DNA of 64,000 nt from Spiractinospora alimapuensis (GTDB lineage Bacteria; Actinomycetota; Actinomycetes; Streptosporangiales; Streptosporangiaceae): contig NZ_CP072467.1 of the NCBI RefSeq assembly GCF_018437505.1, forward strand, positions 806,001 through 870,000. Reading direction: 5' to 3'. Below the pieces are notes generated by a model. It was given only the letters and a program-made list of their open reading frames with translations. It did not search any database and was not told where the DNA came from. Shown here one piece after another: positions 8,676-17,443 of the stretch. The translations under genes were made by a program, and so were the position numbers. Each line of letters opens with the position of its first letter. Positions within the stretch are counted from its first letter, which is position 1.

Positions 8676-8726
8676 ATCCTTGCCGATTCGGAACTCCGCA
8701 CCCCGATAGATACAGATAGTGAACCT

Positions 8727-9056
8727 ATGGCTATCCCAATAACACTCGTGGCGGTCACCGTCGCCTTGGTGATTTTGGTATCAGTGGTTGGCCGCGCCAG
8801 GAGCCTCGTCCCCCCTGTAACCAGCACCCGTACGATCGATCAGGATCTCACCACAACCGTAGACGCGTTGAGCGACGTGTACGCGCTGAACGAATTGCTG
8901 TCGCTGAAACGAAAAGCGCTCGAAGCGACAGACATCCCCCCTCATCGGATGGCGAGTCTGATGCGTGACGTCCAGAACAAGATCGACGCGCTGGAACATT
9001 CCGGTTCCGAGACACACGACGGCGACGACCCACGGGATGGGTCCATATGGAAATAG
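8727..9056 (+). CDS. unknown small membrane-anchored protein B
   Basis: Unrecognised, 109 residues. A strong transmembrane helix covers about residues 3-22, then a short basic stretch and a helical region (residues 40-92) with heptad-like Leu/Ala spacing, ending in an acidic tail. It lies 51 bases after gene A and overlaps the start of gene C by ten bases, which argues for translation coupling and a shared role. No enzymatic motif is seen. Composition is low-GC like genes A and C. Confidence 0.55.
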   Translation: MAIPITLVAVTVALVILVSVVGRARSLVPPVTSTRTIDQDLTTTVDALSDVYALNELLSLKRKALEATDIPPHRMASLMRDVQNKIDALEHSGSETHDGDDPRDGSIWK

Positions 9057-9817
9057 CCGCTAACATCTTGGCCGGCCTCATGATCGGCGCGGCTGGCTAC
9101 GTCCTGAGGGCAGCGGTACTCCTGATCCTGGCACAGAAGTCACGAATCGCCCGTAATCTCCTGAAGTCCGGAGACAACCTCGACAAGCTCAACCAGCAGA
9201 ACAAGGACAAACTCCGCGAGATAGCGCAATTAGTCAACGAGAAAATCCCCAATATCACGGAAGAAATCGCCGAAGAGTCGCGAACGGAGAAGAACCATAA
9301 ACGAGGCATCGCGGATGCCGAGAACTCCCTGGATCGACTGGCAGACGCCTGGGACACCCGAATCACGGCCCTGGAAGAGGCGGGAATTCTAGCCGGGCCG
9401 TATATCCTACGACCTGAGGCACTCAAGCTCAAACATGTCGAGTTTCTCGTGGCACATGGTGGATACGACACACTGAACGCCGGAGACCTTCCTCTCTCGC
9501 CTCACGCGGACCCACAGCGCCCCCCGAACCCAGTGCGCGAACTCCAGACCAGAATCACAGAAGAGGAAAAGAGTAAGAACAGAGCAGAGAAACGACTGCG
9601 AAATAAAGCAAACAAGGAAATCAGGAACGTGGTCGTCCCGGAGCCAACCCGTTGGCACCTTGAAGCACAGAATCAGGGGAGACGGGGGTGGTTGCGCGGA
9701 ATCGTCGGTAGAGCCGCGCGAGGTGACCAAGGCTCCCCGAAGGAAGACAGTCCCGCTGGCAGCCCTCAGCACATACCACCCTCCGATAAGCGAAGCACAC
9801 GGAAAGGCACCACCTGA
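9047..9817 (+). CDS. unknown membrane-anchored coiled-coil protein C
   Basis: Unrecognised, 256 residues. A hydrophobic segment at residues 4-29 (ILAGLMIGAAGYVLRAAVLL) is followed by a long, highly charged helical region (about 30-125), a short ordered-looking stretch containing HVEFLVAHGGYDTLNAGDLP, a second coiled coil near residues 165-190, and a basic, disordered C-terminus. The ATG lies inside the end of gene B. Codon use is atypical for the window. Architecture repeats that of genes A, B and D: anchor first, coiled coil second. Confidence 0.6.
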   Translation: MEIAANILAGLMIGAAGYVLRAAVLLILAQKSRIARNLLKSGDNLDKLNQQNKDKLREIAQLVNEKIPNITEEIAEESRTEKNHKRGIADAENSLDRLADAWDTRITALEEAGILAGPYILRPEALKLKHVEFLVAHGGYDTLNAGDLPLSPHADPQRPPNPVRELQTRITEEEKSKNRAEKRLRNKANKEIRNVVVPEPTRWHLEAQNQGRRGWLRGIVGRAARGDQGSPKEDSPAGSPQHIPPSDKRSTRKGTT

Positions 9818-9853
9818 TGGGAGACGCGATGAGCGCGGGGAGGCGAAGAGCAC

Positions 9854-10366
9854 ATGGATAGCACGCTGCCGACGCTCCTGCTGACCGCGGCGGGTCTGCT
9901 CGCGGTCTACGTCTGTATCCGTGTGGCCCTACGGATCTTTCCGCACGCGTTGAAGCGGGACATGCAGCGTCTCCAGGACGCGACAGAGGACGAGGCCGAA
10001 CGGCGCAAGCTCCCCCATACCCAGCAGCAGCTCACGGACATGAGCCGATCGGTGGCGACCAAGAAGCAACTTATCGATCAGTTGCACGCACGCTGGCGCG
10101 CCGTCACCGATGGCGCCGCCGAGGTCCCCGAGCATGTCACCGATCCCGAGTGGGTCGAGATCACCAACCGGCTCGACGCGATCGACCAGGAGCTCGAACA
10201 ACAGGAGAAACTGGCCCAGCAGCGCAATCGGAAGGAGACCGAGGAGGTGGTCGCCGAGTTCGACCGGTCGGTCCGGCGTCTGTGGTGGCTCAACATCGCC
10301 GACATCGCCCTGTTCCTCGCCTCCGGTGCCGTCGTCATCTGGGTGATGACCGCGCTCTTCGGATAG
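9854..10366 (+). CDS. unknown protein D with two membrane helices flanking a coiled coil
   Basis: Unrecognised, 170 residues. An N-terminal membrane helix (residues 5-28) with VYVCIRVALRIFP, a charged coiled-coil body (30-140) rich in Gln/Glu/Arg, and a second membrane helix at about 146-167 (IADIALFLASGAVVIWVMTAL). Both ends would be in the membrane with the body on one side. GGGGAGG stands nine bases before the ATG. It follows gene C by 36 bases on the same strand but has normal high GC, so it may be the resident end of the cluster. Confidence 0.65.
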   Translation: MDSTLPTLLLTAAGLLAVYVCIRVALRIFPHALKRDMQRLQDATEDEAERRKLPHTQQQLTDMSRSVATKKQLIDQLHARWRAVTDGAAEVPEHVTDPEWVEITNRLDAIDQELEQQEKLAQQRNRKETEEVVAEFDRSVRRLWWLNIADIALFLASGAVVIWVMTALFG

Positions 10367-10407
10367 TGGCGGCCCCGCGGAGCAGAAACACCGCCGCGCC
10401 GTGGGAG

Positions 10408-10434
10408 CGGCCGACTAGCCGGTACGGTCGGCCG
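10408..10434. terminator. hairpin between convergent genes
   Basis: CGGCCGA (10408-10414) pairs with TCGGCCG (10428-10434), and CCG/CGG inside can extend the stem around a GTA loop. It overlaps the GNAT stop codon and lies 42 bases after gene D, a position fit for a two-way terminator. No T-tract. Confidence 0.4.
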
Positions 10435-10951
10435 CGAGCATCGCGAAGATCAACGTGTCGTTCCACTCGCCCTTGCTCCACCACGCCTGACGAAGGTGGG
10501 CTTCCTGGCTCATTCCCACACGTCGGGCCAGCCGCGCCGACGGGGTGTTCCGTGCGTCCATCATCGCGACGACGCGGTGGAGCTGAGCGTGTTCGAACGC
10601 GAGGGCGAGAACCGCTCCGACCGCCTCGGTGGCGAGACCGCGCCCACCGTGGGCCGGGTCCAGGACCCAGCCGATCTCCGCGACGCGCCGCGCACGGTCG
10701 GTGAACCACAGTTGGACGTCCCCGACCGGCGTCCGCTCGTACTCGACGACGAGCGCGAGCGCGCCCTCCTCACCGTCGAGGTCCGTCCTGGACAGGCGTT
10801 CGGCGAGACGCCGCGCCGTGAGTTCGGCGGTCCACGGCTCGTCGAGCAGGTACCGGGCCACCTCGGGGTTCGAGTAGAGGCGATACAACCATCCCGCGTC
10901 GCCGGGTTGGTGCGGCCGAAGGTGAAGGCGCTCGGTGTCCACGGGCGTCAC
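10415..10951 (-). CDS. GNAT family N-acetyltransferase (RimJ/RimL type)
   Basis: Transfers an acetyl group from acetyl-CoA to an amine; substrate unknown. 178 residues from a GTG at 10951, chosen because the family N-terminus (TERLHLRPHQPGD) begins four codons later; no good Shine-Dalgarno sequence is seen. Motifs run in order: RTPVGDVQLWF, AEIGWVLDPAHGGRGLATEAV (acetyl-CoA loop) and ARNTPSARLARRVGMSQEAHLR, the RimJ-like close. It follows the DUF952-cupin gene by 26 bases on the same strand and may share its transcript. Confidence 0.85.
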   Translation of the reverse strand: MTPVDTERLHLRPHQPGDAGWLYRLYSNPEVARYLLDEPWTAELTARRLAERLSRTDLDGEEGALALVVEYERTPVGDVQLWFTDRARRVAEIGWVLDPAHGGRGLATEAVGAVLALAFEHAQLHRVVAMMDARNTPSARLARRVGMSQEAHLRQAWWSKGEWNDTLIFAMLAADRTG

Positions 10952-10977
10952 GTTTTCGTCGAGGGGCGTTGAAGCGG

Positions 10978-11775
10978 CTAGTCCGGTTCCACCGCGAAGT
11001 CGGCGAAGTCGAATCCTGGAGAGACCACGCAGGTCACCAGGACCTCCTGGTCGCCGGCGGGGCGGGCGGCCTGCCACTGGCCGGCGGGGACCAGGTGCTG
11101 CGGGTGGTGGCCGGCCTCGAGGTCGGTGCCCAGACGCACGGTGGTGGGTGTGGTCGGTTCGGGGCCGGTCCCCCCGAGGAGGAGCTCCAGTTCCCCGCCA
11201 CGGTTGAACACCCACAGCTCGTCGGAGCGGACCGTGTGCCATCGGGATTCCTCCCCCACCGGCAGGAGGAAGAGGATGCCGGTGGCGGTGGCGCGGGCTC
11301 CGGGGTACCCGTCCGGGGTCACCGTGGTGCCGGTGCGCCACGTCTGTCGGAACCATCCGCCTTCGGGATGGGGGGCGAGGTCCAGGAGTTCGGCGGTCGC
11401 GGGACGCCGCTCGACCGCGGTGTATCCACCGTCGTGCGGGGAGGGACGCAGGAAGCGCCGTCCCGTGACCGCGGTGGCGGGGATCGGGCCGTAGATGTGG
11501 GGGAACCGGACGTCCGGCCCGACTCCGGCGGGCGGGGCGGGGTGGGGATCCTCCCAGCGCACCTCGGCGCCGAGACGGTCGGGGTCGATCTCGAGCGCGA
11601 CCAGGGGTCCGGGGACGTCGCGGTAGAGAGTGTTGGCGACCGCGAGGAGCGTGGCGTCGTCACCGCTGGCGTGGACGAACCCCTCACTTTCAAGGGAGGC
11701 GGGCGTGAGCCGGCCGTCGGGCCAGTGGGTGGGGTCGGCGTGGTCGGCGGTGGTGAGGTGCAGCAGCGGTGGCAC
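10978..11775 (-). CDS. DUF952 / DUF985 (cupin_5) fusion protein
   Basis: A 265-residue two-domain protein. The N-terminal domain (about residues 3-105) fits DUF952: LLHLTTADH, EGFVHASG, VALEIDPDRL, VRFPHIYGPI. The C-terminal domain (about 120-262) fits the DUF985 cupin fold: ELLDLAPHPEGGWFRQTW, SRWHTVRSDELWVF with the cupin His/Glu residues, PQHLVPAGQWQAARP and SPGFDFADF. The GTG at 11775 follows AGGAG by five bases and lies 23 bases after the menD stop, so it is probably the distal part of the menD transcript. Neither domain has a firmly known reaction; the two are usually separate genes. Confidence 0.85.
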   Translation of the reverse strand: MPPLLHLTTADHADPTHWPDGRLTPASLESEGFVHASGDDATLLAVANTLYRDVPGPLVALEIDPDRLGAEVRWEDPHPAPPAGVGPDVRFPHIYGPIPATAVTGRRFLRPSPHDGGYTAVERRPATAELLDLAPHPEGGWFRQTWRTGTTVTPDGYPGARATATGILFLLPVGEESRWHTVRSDELWVFNRGGELELLLGGTGPEPTTPTTVRLGTDLEAGHHPQHLVPAGQWQAARPAGDQEVLVTCVVSPGFDFADFAVEPD

Positions 11776-11798
11776 GGGTTCTCCTGTCGGGCGCGTGG

Positions 11799-13475
11799 TC
11801 AGGCGAGGGCCGCGCACACGGCGCGTTGGGTCCGGCGTCGCAGTGCCGCGGATTCCTCACGGTCGGTCCGAACCTCGACGAGGCGCAGTCCTGGGCCGTC
11901 GAGTGCTTTGGTCAGGTCGTCGGCCCACTGGACCACCATGTGTTCCACACCCGCCATCGCGGCGACCCGTTCGGGGCTGACCCCGTGGGGTGTGCCGAAG
12001 AGGCGCTCGAAGCCTGGGTGGCCCGCCTGTTCCAGACCGGAGAAGATCCCTCCGCCGTCGTTGTTGACGGCCACGACGGTGAGGTCGGGTGTGGGCTCCT
12101 CGGGGCCCAGGACGAGGCCGTTCTGGTCGTGGAGCAGGGCCAGGTCGCCCAGCAGCGCGAAGGACGGCCCCCCGCCGGCGCCCTGGTGGGCCAGCGCGGC
12201 GCCGACCGCGGTGGACACGGTGCCGTCGATGCCGCTCGCGCCCCGGTTGCCCACCACGCGGACGCCACGGCGTGCGGTCATGGTGGCGTCCAGGTCGCGG
12301 ATCGGCATGCTCGAACCGGCGAACAGCAACGCCCCGTGCGGCAGGGCGGCGACGAGATCCCGGGCCAGCCGTGGCTCGCTCAGGGCGGCCTCCGCGTCCA
12401 GGATGTCGTCGAGCGCGGCCCGGCCGGCGACCTCGGCTTGGTGCCAGGACCGGGCCCAGGCGGTGACGGGGCTGGCACCGGCCGGCGGCGCGACCGCGGT
12501 GACCCGGTCGGTGGCGGTGCGCGCCGGGTCGGCGAACCCGTTCGGTGGTCCCACCACGACGTGCCGGGACGCCGAACGCAGGTAGGAGATGAGTTGGCGG
12601 GACAGGCCGGGGCGCCCCACGCTGACGACGAGCTCGGGCCGGTGCTCGGCCACGAAGTCCCCACACGCCAGCAACTGCCGGTAGGCGGAGGACGCGAGGG
12701 CGGGATCGCGCCGCGCGTTTGAGGTGGGTTCGGCCAGCAGCGGCCACCCGGTCGCGGCGGCCAGCTCCAGGAACGGCGCTGGGTCGTAGTCGCCGTCCCC
12801 GCAGACGATGACGCCGCGCTCCACCGCGGGCAGCTCGACCGGCCGGTCCGCCCGCTCGGCGAGGTCGCCGCGGATCCACGGTTCCCGCCCGGTCCGCCCG
12901 TCCAGTGGTTCGGGCCACGTCTCGCCGCCGGAGGGGACGAGGGGGTCGCGGAACGCGACGTTGAGGTGGACCGGTCCCGAGGGTGTGGTGGCGGCGCCCC
13001 AGGCGCGGCAGACGAGGGACCGCCAGTAGGCGTTCATTCCAGGGACGGGCTCGGCGACGCCGACCTCGGTGAACATTCGCACGGCGGAGCCGTACAGCCC
13101 GATCTGGTCGACCGTCTGGTTCGCACCCGTCCCCCGCAGTTCCGGGGGCCGGTCAGCGGTGAGCACGAGCAGCGGTACACCCGCTTCGTCGGCCTCCATC
13201 ACGGCGGGTAAGAAGTTGGCGGCCGCCGTGCCCGACGTGCACACGACCGCGGCCGGTCGGTTCGACGCCCGACCCAACCCCAGGGCGAGGAAACCGGCGG
13301 ACCGTTCGTCGATCCGCACGTGGACCTGGACCCGCGGCTCGTCGAGGAACGCGAGCGCCAGCGGCGTGGAGCGCGAGCCGGGCGCCACCACGGCGTCGGT
13401 CAGTCCGCAGCGCACGAGCTCGTCCACCATGACGCGCGCGAGGGCGGTCGAGGGGTTCAACGAGCTTGTGTCCAT
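11799..13475 (-). CDS. menD: 2-succinyl-5-enolpyruvyl-6-hydroxy-3-cyclohexene-1-carboxylate synthase
   Basis: Thiamine-diphosphate enzyme that joins isochorismate and 2-oxoglutarate in menaquinone synthesis. 558 residues from ATG 13475, which is preceded by a G-rich site (GGGGAAGG) and starts MDTSSLNPSTALARV, the usual MenD N-terminus; the frame is open farther upstream without homology. Motifs: VVAPGSRSTPLALAF, the ThDP-activating Glu region RIDERSAGFLALG, TSGTAAANFLPAVMEA, LTADRPPELRGTGANQTVDQ, and the ThDP-binding LLGDLALLHDQNGL followed by VVAVNNDGGGIFSGLEQ. menC and menB lie upstream on the same strand but 675 bases away. Confidence 0.95.
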   Translation of the reverse strand: MDTSSLNPSTALARVMVDELVRCGLTDAVVAPGSRSTPLALAFLDEPRVQVHVRIDERSAGFLALGLGRASNRPAAVVCTSGTAAANFLPAVMEADEAGVPLLVLTADRPPELRGTGANQTVDQIGLYGSAVRMFTEVGVAEPVPGMNAYWRSLVCRAWGAATTPSGPVHLNVAFRDPLVPSGGETWPEPLDGRTGREPWIRGDLAERADRPVELPAVERGVIVCGDGDYDPAPFLELAAATGWPLLAEPTSNARRDPALASSAYRQLLACGDFVAEHRPELVVSVGRPGLSRQLISYLRSASRHVVVGPPNGFADPARTATDRVTAVAPPAGASPVTAWARSWHQAEVAGRAALDDILDAEAALSEPRLARDLVAALPHGALLFAGSSMPIRDLDATMTARRGVRVVGNRGASGIDGTVSTAVGAALAHQGAGGGPSFALLGDLALLHDQNGLVLGPEEPTPDLTVVAVNNDGGGIFSGLEQAGHPGFERLFGTPHGVSPERVAAMAGVEHMVVQWADDLTKALDGPGLRLVEVRTDREESAALRRRTQRAVCAALA

Positions 13476-14150
13476 ACCTTCCCCATCCCAGGCTTCTCCG
13501 TTGCCAGTCCGTGTCGCACCCGTCTCACACCTGTCTCCACGCGCTACCCGAGTCCCCCAGCCGCGCTCGCCCCCGTGGCCTCCGGTCCGGCCACGGTATG
13601 CGTCCCCGCTGGGGAGCATCCCCGCTTCGGCCGGTCACCACCGCCGACCTCACTGACGCGTCTCTCACACGTGACGGATGGGGCGCGTCGATCTCGGCGA
13701 CCGACGTCATCGCGGTGGCGCCCACCGCGACCACACCGCACGCTCCACGCCTCTCGGTCGTGTACGGCTCCGAGGTGACCGCCCCACCCCCGGAGCGCCG
13801 CCGCGCGAGCACGACGCGGCCTCCTGCCGAGTTGACTACCGCCACGCCGAGGAACGATCGCCGCCGCTTGAAGACGCCCCGCCCTCGCACGGGTAGTCCC
13901 CCACCCGTGACGCGGAGGGTTGACCACCTGTGGTGGCCCCGTCCGCCCACAGCGGCTACGGCCACAGCCCCAAGAACCGGCGATCGGCTCGCGGTCGCCG
14001 GCACTACCCGGCGTCGGGACGCCGGCGGCGCGGAGTGGTCGTTCCTGGGAGCACACGGGTGTGCGCTCCCGCCACCCGGGGCGAGGGCTCCGCGGGGCCC
14101 GTCGGGCTCGGAGTGTGGGGGCGCGGATGGCGTGTTGGGGTCCGGACTCG
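13476..14150. other. 675-bp stretch without a supportable gene inside the men cluster
   Basis: Between the menD start and the menC stop no frame has both family features and a ribosome-binding site. A minus-strand frame ending near 13525 (containing VAEIDAPHPSR) is open but has mediocre codon bias and no clear start. The region must hold the menD promoter, and may contain decayed coding DNA. Confidence 0.4.
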
Positions 14151-15119
14151 TCACTGGTACCGGTGTTCCCACGCGGCGTGGGCGCGGGCTCGCCACGCCT
14201 CGGGGTCGACGGTGACGGCGGCGAGGCGTTCCGCGTCGACGTCGGGGCGACGCACCGGGAGGGCGCCCTCGGTCGGGATGAGGGGCTCGTCGCAGACGTC
14301 GGCCGTGAGCAGGGACATCGTGGCCAGCCCGCAGGCGTGGTTCAGTTCCGGGAGGGCCGCGGCGAGCGCGACTCCCGCCGCCAGGCCAACCGAGGTCTCC
14401 ACGGCGCTGGAGATCACCACGGGCAGGCCGCACGCCTCGGCGATCTCCAACGCGTTGCGCACCCCGCCCAACGGCTGTGCCTTGAGCACGACGATGTCCG
14501 CGGCTTCGGCGGCCCGGACCCGTAGGGGGTCCTCGGCGCGACGGATGGACTCGTCGGCCGCGATCGGTACGTCCACCGCTCGGCGCAGGCACGCCAGGTC
14601 GGTGAGTGTCGGGCAGGGTTGTTCGGCGTACTCCAGGCCGAACCGGTCCAGTTCCCGGATCGCGTGGGTCGCGGTGTCCACGTCCCACGCGCCGTTGGCG
14701 TCCACCCGCAGGTGTCCCGCCGGGCCGAGGGCGTCGCGGACCGCCTCGACCCGGGCGATGTCCTCGCTGAGGCTCTGTCCCCGCTCGGCGACCTTCACCT
14801 TTGCGGTGTGGCAGCCGGACTCGGTGACGACGCGGTGGGCGTCCTCGGGGCCGACGGCCGGAACGGTGGCGTTGACGGGGATCCATTCCCGGAGTGGCCG
14901 TGGCCACCCTTCCACCGCCGCCTCGTGGCACGCCGCCCACCACCGGGAGCACTCCGCGGGCCCGTACTCGGCGAACGGGGAGAACTCGCCCCAGCCCGCC
15001 GGGCCGTGGACGAGGAACCCCTCACGGACGGTCACCCCGCGGAACCGCGTGCGCATCGGGATCGCGTAGGCGGTTCCCCGGGCCTGGAGCGTGTCCGGGT
15101 CGGTGTCGGCGTCGGCCAT
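14151..15119 (-). CDS. menC: o-succinylbenzoate synthase
   Basis: Enolase-superfamily dehydratase making o-succinylbenzoate in menaquinone synthesis. 322 residues. The barrel's catalytic series is present: the KxK motif in CHTAKVKVAERG, metal-binding Asp in RVDANGAWD, Glu in YAEQPCPTL, Asp in PIAADESIR, and the base lysine in VVLKAQPLGG. It begins three bases after the menB stop, so menB-menC are one transcriptional unit. Confidence 0.95.
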   Translation of the reverse strand: MADADTDPDTLQARGTAYAIPMRTRFRGVTVREGFLVHGPAGWGEFSPFAEYGPAECSRWWAACHEAAVEGWPRPLREWIPVNATVPAVGPEDAHRVVTESGCHTAKVKVAERGQSLSEDIARVEAVRDALGPAGHLRVDANGAWDVDTATHAIRELDRFGLEYAEQPCPTLTDLACLRRAVDVPIAADESIRRAEDPLRVRAAEAADIVVLKAQPLGGVRNALEIAEACGLPVVISSAVETSVGLAAGVALAAALPELNHACGLATMSLLTADVCDEPLIPTEGALPVRRPDVDAERLAAVTVDPEAWRARAHAAWEHRYQ

Positions 15120-15122
15120 GGG

Positions 15123-15959
15123 TCAGGGCCTGCGCGGGAACTGGTCGAAGTGCGGGGCGCGCTTCTCCTTGAAGGACTCCCGGCCTTCCTGCGCCTCCTC
15201 GCTCATGTAGTAGAGCATGGTGGCGTCCCCGGCGAACTGCTGCATTCCCGCGGCGCCGTCACTGACGGCGTTCAGCGCGCCCTTGAGCATGCGTAGCGCC
15301 AGCGGGGACTTGTCCAGCATCTCCCGTGCCCAGGCGACGGTCTCCTCCTCGAGTCGGGACAGTTCCACGACCGTGTTGACCATGCCCATGTCGAGGGCTT
15401 CCTGCGCGTTGTACTGGCGGCACAGGTACCAGATCTCGCGTGCCTTCTTCAGGCCCACGGTCTCGGCGAGCAACCAGGAACCGTAGCCGCCGTCGAACGA
15501 TCCGACCTTGGGTCCGGTCTGGCCGAACCGGGCGTTGTCGGCGGCGATCGTGAGGTCGCAGCAGACCTGCAGCACGTTGCCGCCGCCGATGGAGTAGCCG
15601 GCGACCATGGCGATCACCGGTTTGGGGGTGCGGCGGATCTGCACCTGGAGGTCGAGGACGTTCAGGCGACCGATGCCGCGCTGGGCGACCTCGTCGTCGC
15701 CGATGTAGCCGTCGTCGCCTCGGATCTTCTGGTCCCCGCCGGAGCAGAAGGCCTCGTCCCCGGCGCCGGTGAGAATGATCACGCCGACCTGTGTGTCGTC
15801 GCGTGCCACGTTGAAGGCGTGTGACAACTCGAACAGTGTCTGGGGACGGAACGCGTTTCGTCGTTCGGGGCGATTGATCGTGATCTTGGCGATACCATCG
15901 GCGGTCTCGTAGATGATGTCGCTGTAATCGCCCGACTGCTCCCAGTCGATCCCGCCCAC
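15123..15959 (-). CDS. menB: 1,4-dihydroxy-2-naphthoyl-CoA synthase
   Basis: Crotonase-family ring-closing enzyme of menaquinone synthesis. 278 residues from GTG 15959; AAGGAG lies six bases upstream. The crotonase oxyanion-hole elements are [11 protein letters not shown] and [16 protein letters not shown], and the MenB-type active-site region [17 protein letters not shown] is intact. The C-terminus [15 protein letters not shown] is typical. First gene of the menB-menC unit, divergent from menE across 79 bases that must carry both promoters. Confidence 0.96.
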   Translation of the reverse strand: MGGIDWEQSGDYSDIIYETADGIAKITINRPERRNAFRPQTLFELSHAFNVARDDTQVGVIILTGAGDEAFCSGGDQKIRGDDGYIGDDEVAQRGIGRLNVLDLQVQIRRTPKPVIAMVAGYSIGGGNVLQVCCDLTIAADNARFGQTGPKVGSFDGGYGSWLLAETVGLKKAREIWYLCRQYNAQEALDMGMVNTVVELSRLEEETVAWAREMLDKSPLALRMLKGALNAVSDGAAGMQQFAGDATMLYYMSEEAQEGRESFKEKRAPHFDQFPRRP

Positions 15960-16038
15960 GTGCGCTCCTTCTGTCGGATGTCCCTGCTGCTCCGCCCGCC
16001 TGGAATACGCGGCGGAGAACGCCTTAACCTTATTGGTC

Positions 16039-17268
16039 GTGCTGCACCGACCACTCCAGGCCCTCCTGGGCATCGACGGCGCCCCCCTCCTGGCGGCGTT
16101 GGACGACGCGCTGCGCGGGCACGGACCCGCCCTTCTTCCCATCGCCGCCGACACCCCGCCCGCGGTCGTCGATCGGATGGTGCGGGCCTTGCGACCCGCG
16201 ACGATCCGTGACCCCGACGGCGTCCGGGACGTCGATCCCGAGGCCCCCGGAGTCGGCGAGGACGTCGCGCTCGTGGTGGGAACCTCCGGGTCGACGGGAA
16301 CCCCCAAGGGGGTGGAGCTCCCCGGAGCGGCCGTCCTGGCGTCGGCGCGGGCGTCGCTGCGCCGCATCGGTGACACCGGCGGCGACTGGCTGTGTGTCCT
16401 GCCCACCACCCACATCGCGGGCATCCAGGTGATGGCCCGCACCCTGGTCGGCGGTGGAGAACTCCTGCGCGTCCCGTTCTCGCCCGACACGATCGTCGCC
16501 GCGACGGCCGGACGCCGCCCCCACGTCTCGCTCGTGCCCACCCAGCTTCGCCGGGTCATGGACGCGGGCGTGGACCTCTCGGTGTTCGCCACGATCGCGC
16601 TGGGTGGGGCCCCGGCGCGGCCCGAACTCCTGGCGGAGGCTCGGGCCGCGGGCGGACGGATCGTGACCACATACGGAATGACCGAGACCGCGGGCGGGTG
16701 TGTCTATGACGGGACACCGCTATCCGGGGTGCGGGTCGACCTCGACTCGGCCGGACGGATCCACCTCGGGGGTGAGGTGGTGGCCTCCGGGTATCGACTG
16801 CGCCCCGACCTCACCCGCGACCACATGCTCGAGCGCGACGGGACCCGTTGGTTCGCCACGAGCGACCTCGGGGCGTGGGACGAGTCGGGACGGCTCGTGG
16901 TGCGGGGACGCGCGGACGACGTGATCATCACTGGTGGTCACAACGTCCAGGCGCAGGCCGTGGCCTCGAGCCTGCAGGACCATCCGCGGGTCGCCGACGC
17001 CGTGGTGGTGGGGCGCCCCGACCCCGAGTGGGGGGAGAGCGTGGTCGCCGTCGTGGTGCCCAGGGACGGCCACGCTGCGCCGGGCCTCTCGGAGCTGCGA
17101 GACTGGACCCGGCGCGGGCTCCCCCACTACGCCGCGCCGCGAGAACTACAGCTCCGCAGTGAGCTGCCGATGTTGGCAAGTGGAAAACCCGACCTGGCAA
17201 GGTTGCGTGCCGAGGTCACCCAAAGCTTGGACGTAGGAACTTCACACGTTCCGGGTACGTCACACTAG
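16039..17268 (+). CDS. menE: o-succinylbenzoate--CoA ligase
   Basis: ANL-family adenylating enzyme that activates o-succinylbenzoate with CoA, giving the substrate of MenB. About 409 residues from GTG 16039; a TTG at 16033 is an alternative. No Shine-Dalgarno sequence is present, but TAACCT (16025-16030) lies eight bases before the GTG, suggesting a leaderless message. Motifs: P-loop [50 protein letters not shown] and [14 protein letters not shown], with the catalytic Lys in [12 protein letters not shown] near the end. It is shorter than E. coli MenE, as is common in actinobacteria. Confidence 0.93.
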   Translation: MLHRPLQALLGIDGAPLLAALDDALRGHGPALLPIAADTPPAVVDRMVRALRPATIRDPDGVRDVDPEAPGVGEDVALVVGTSGSTGTPKGVELPGAAVLASARASLRRIGDTGGDWLCVLPTTHIAGIQVMARTLVGGGELLRVPFSPDTIVAATAGRRPHVSLVPTQLRRVMDAGVDLSVFATIALGGAPARPELLAEARAAGGRIVTTYGMTETAGGCVYDGTPLSGVRVDLDSAGRIHLGGEVVASGYRLRPDLTRDHMLERDGTRWFATSDLGAWDESGRLVVRGRADDVIITGGHNVQAQAVASSLQDHPRVADAVVVGRPDPEWGESVVAVVVPRDGHAAPGLSELRDWTRRGLPHYAAPRELQLRSELPMLASGKPDLARLRAEVTQSLDVGTSHVPGTSH

Positions 17269-17443
17269 GGAGGGTTATCCACCGAGAGGTCGGTCCGGCT
17301 GCGGAGACGTGATATAGACCACTAGAGTCGAGACCTAATCGCAACTGGGAACATTTGACTCTCTCGAACGTTGGACATAGTGCGTGCCCTGGCGGGTTGT
17401 GTCATGGCACGACCGATGTCTTGGAAGGGAGGGAGGTGCCCTC
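17269..17443 (+). promoter_or_regulatory. promoter region of the sigma-factor gene
   Basis: The 175 bases before the sigma factor contain two candidate starts: TATAGA/TAGAGT-like hexamers near 17314-17328, and TTGACT at 17355-17360 with CATAGT at 17376-17381 (15-base spacing). GGGAGG at 17430-17435 is the ribosome-binding site. Which hexamer is used cannot be told by eye. Confidence 0.35.

Noticed and set aside
13525-13930. Minus-strand open frame with VAEIDAPHPSR between menD and menC
   Set aside because: No start with a ribosome-binding site, moderate third-position GC and no recognisable family.
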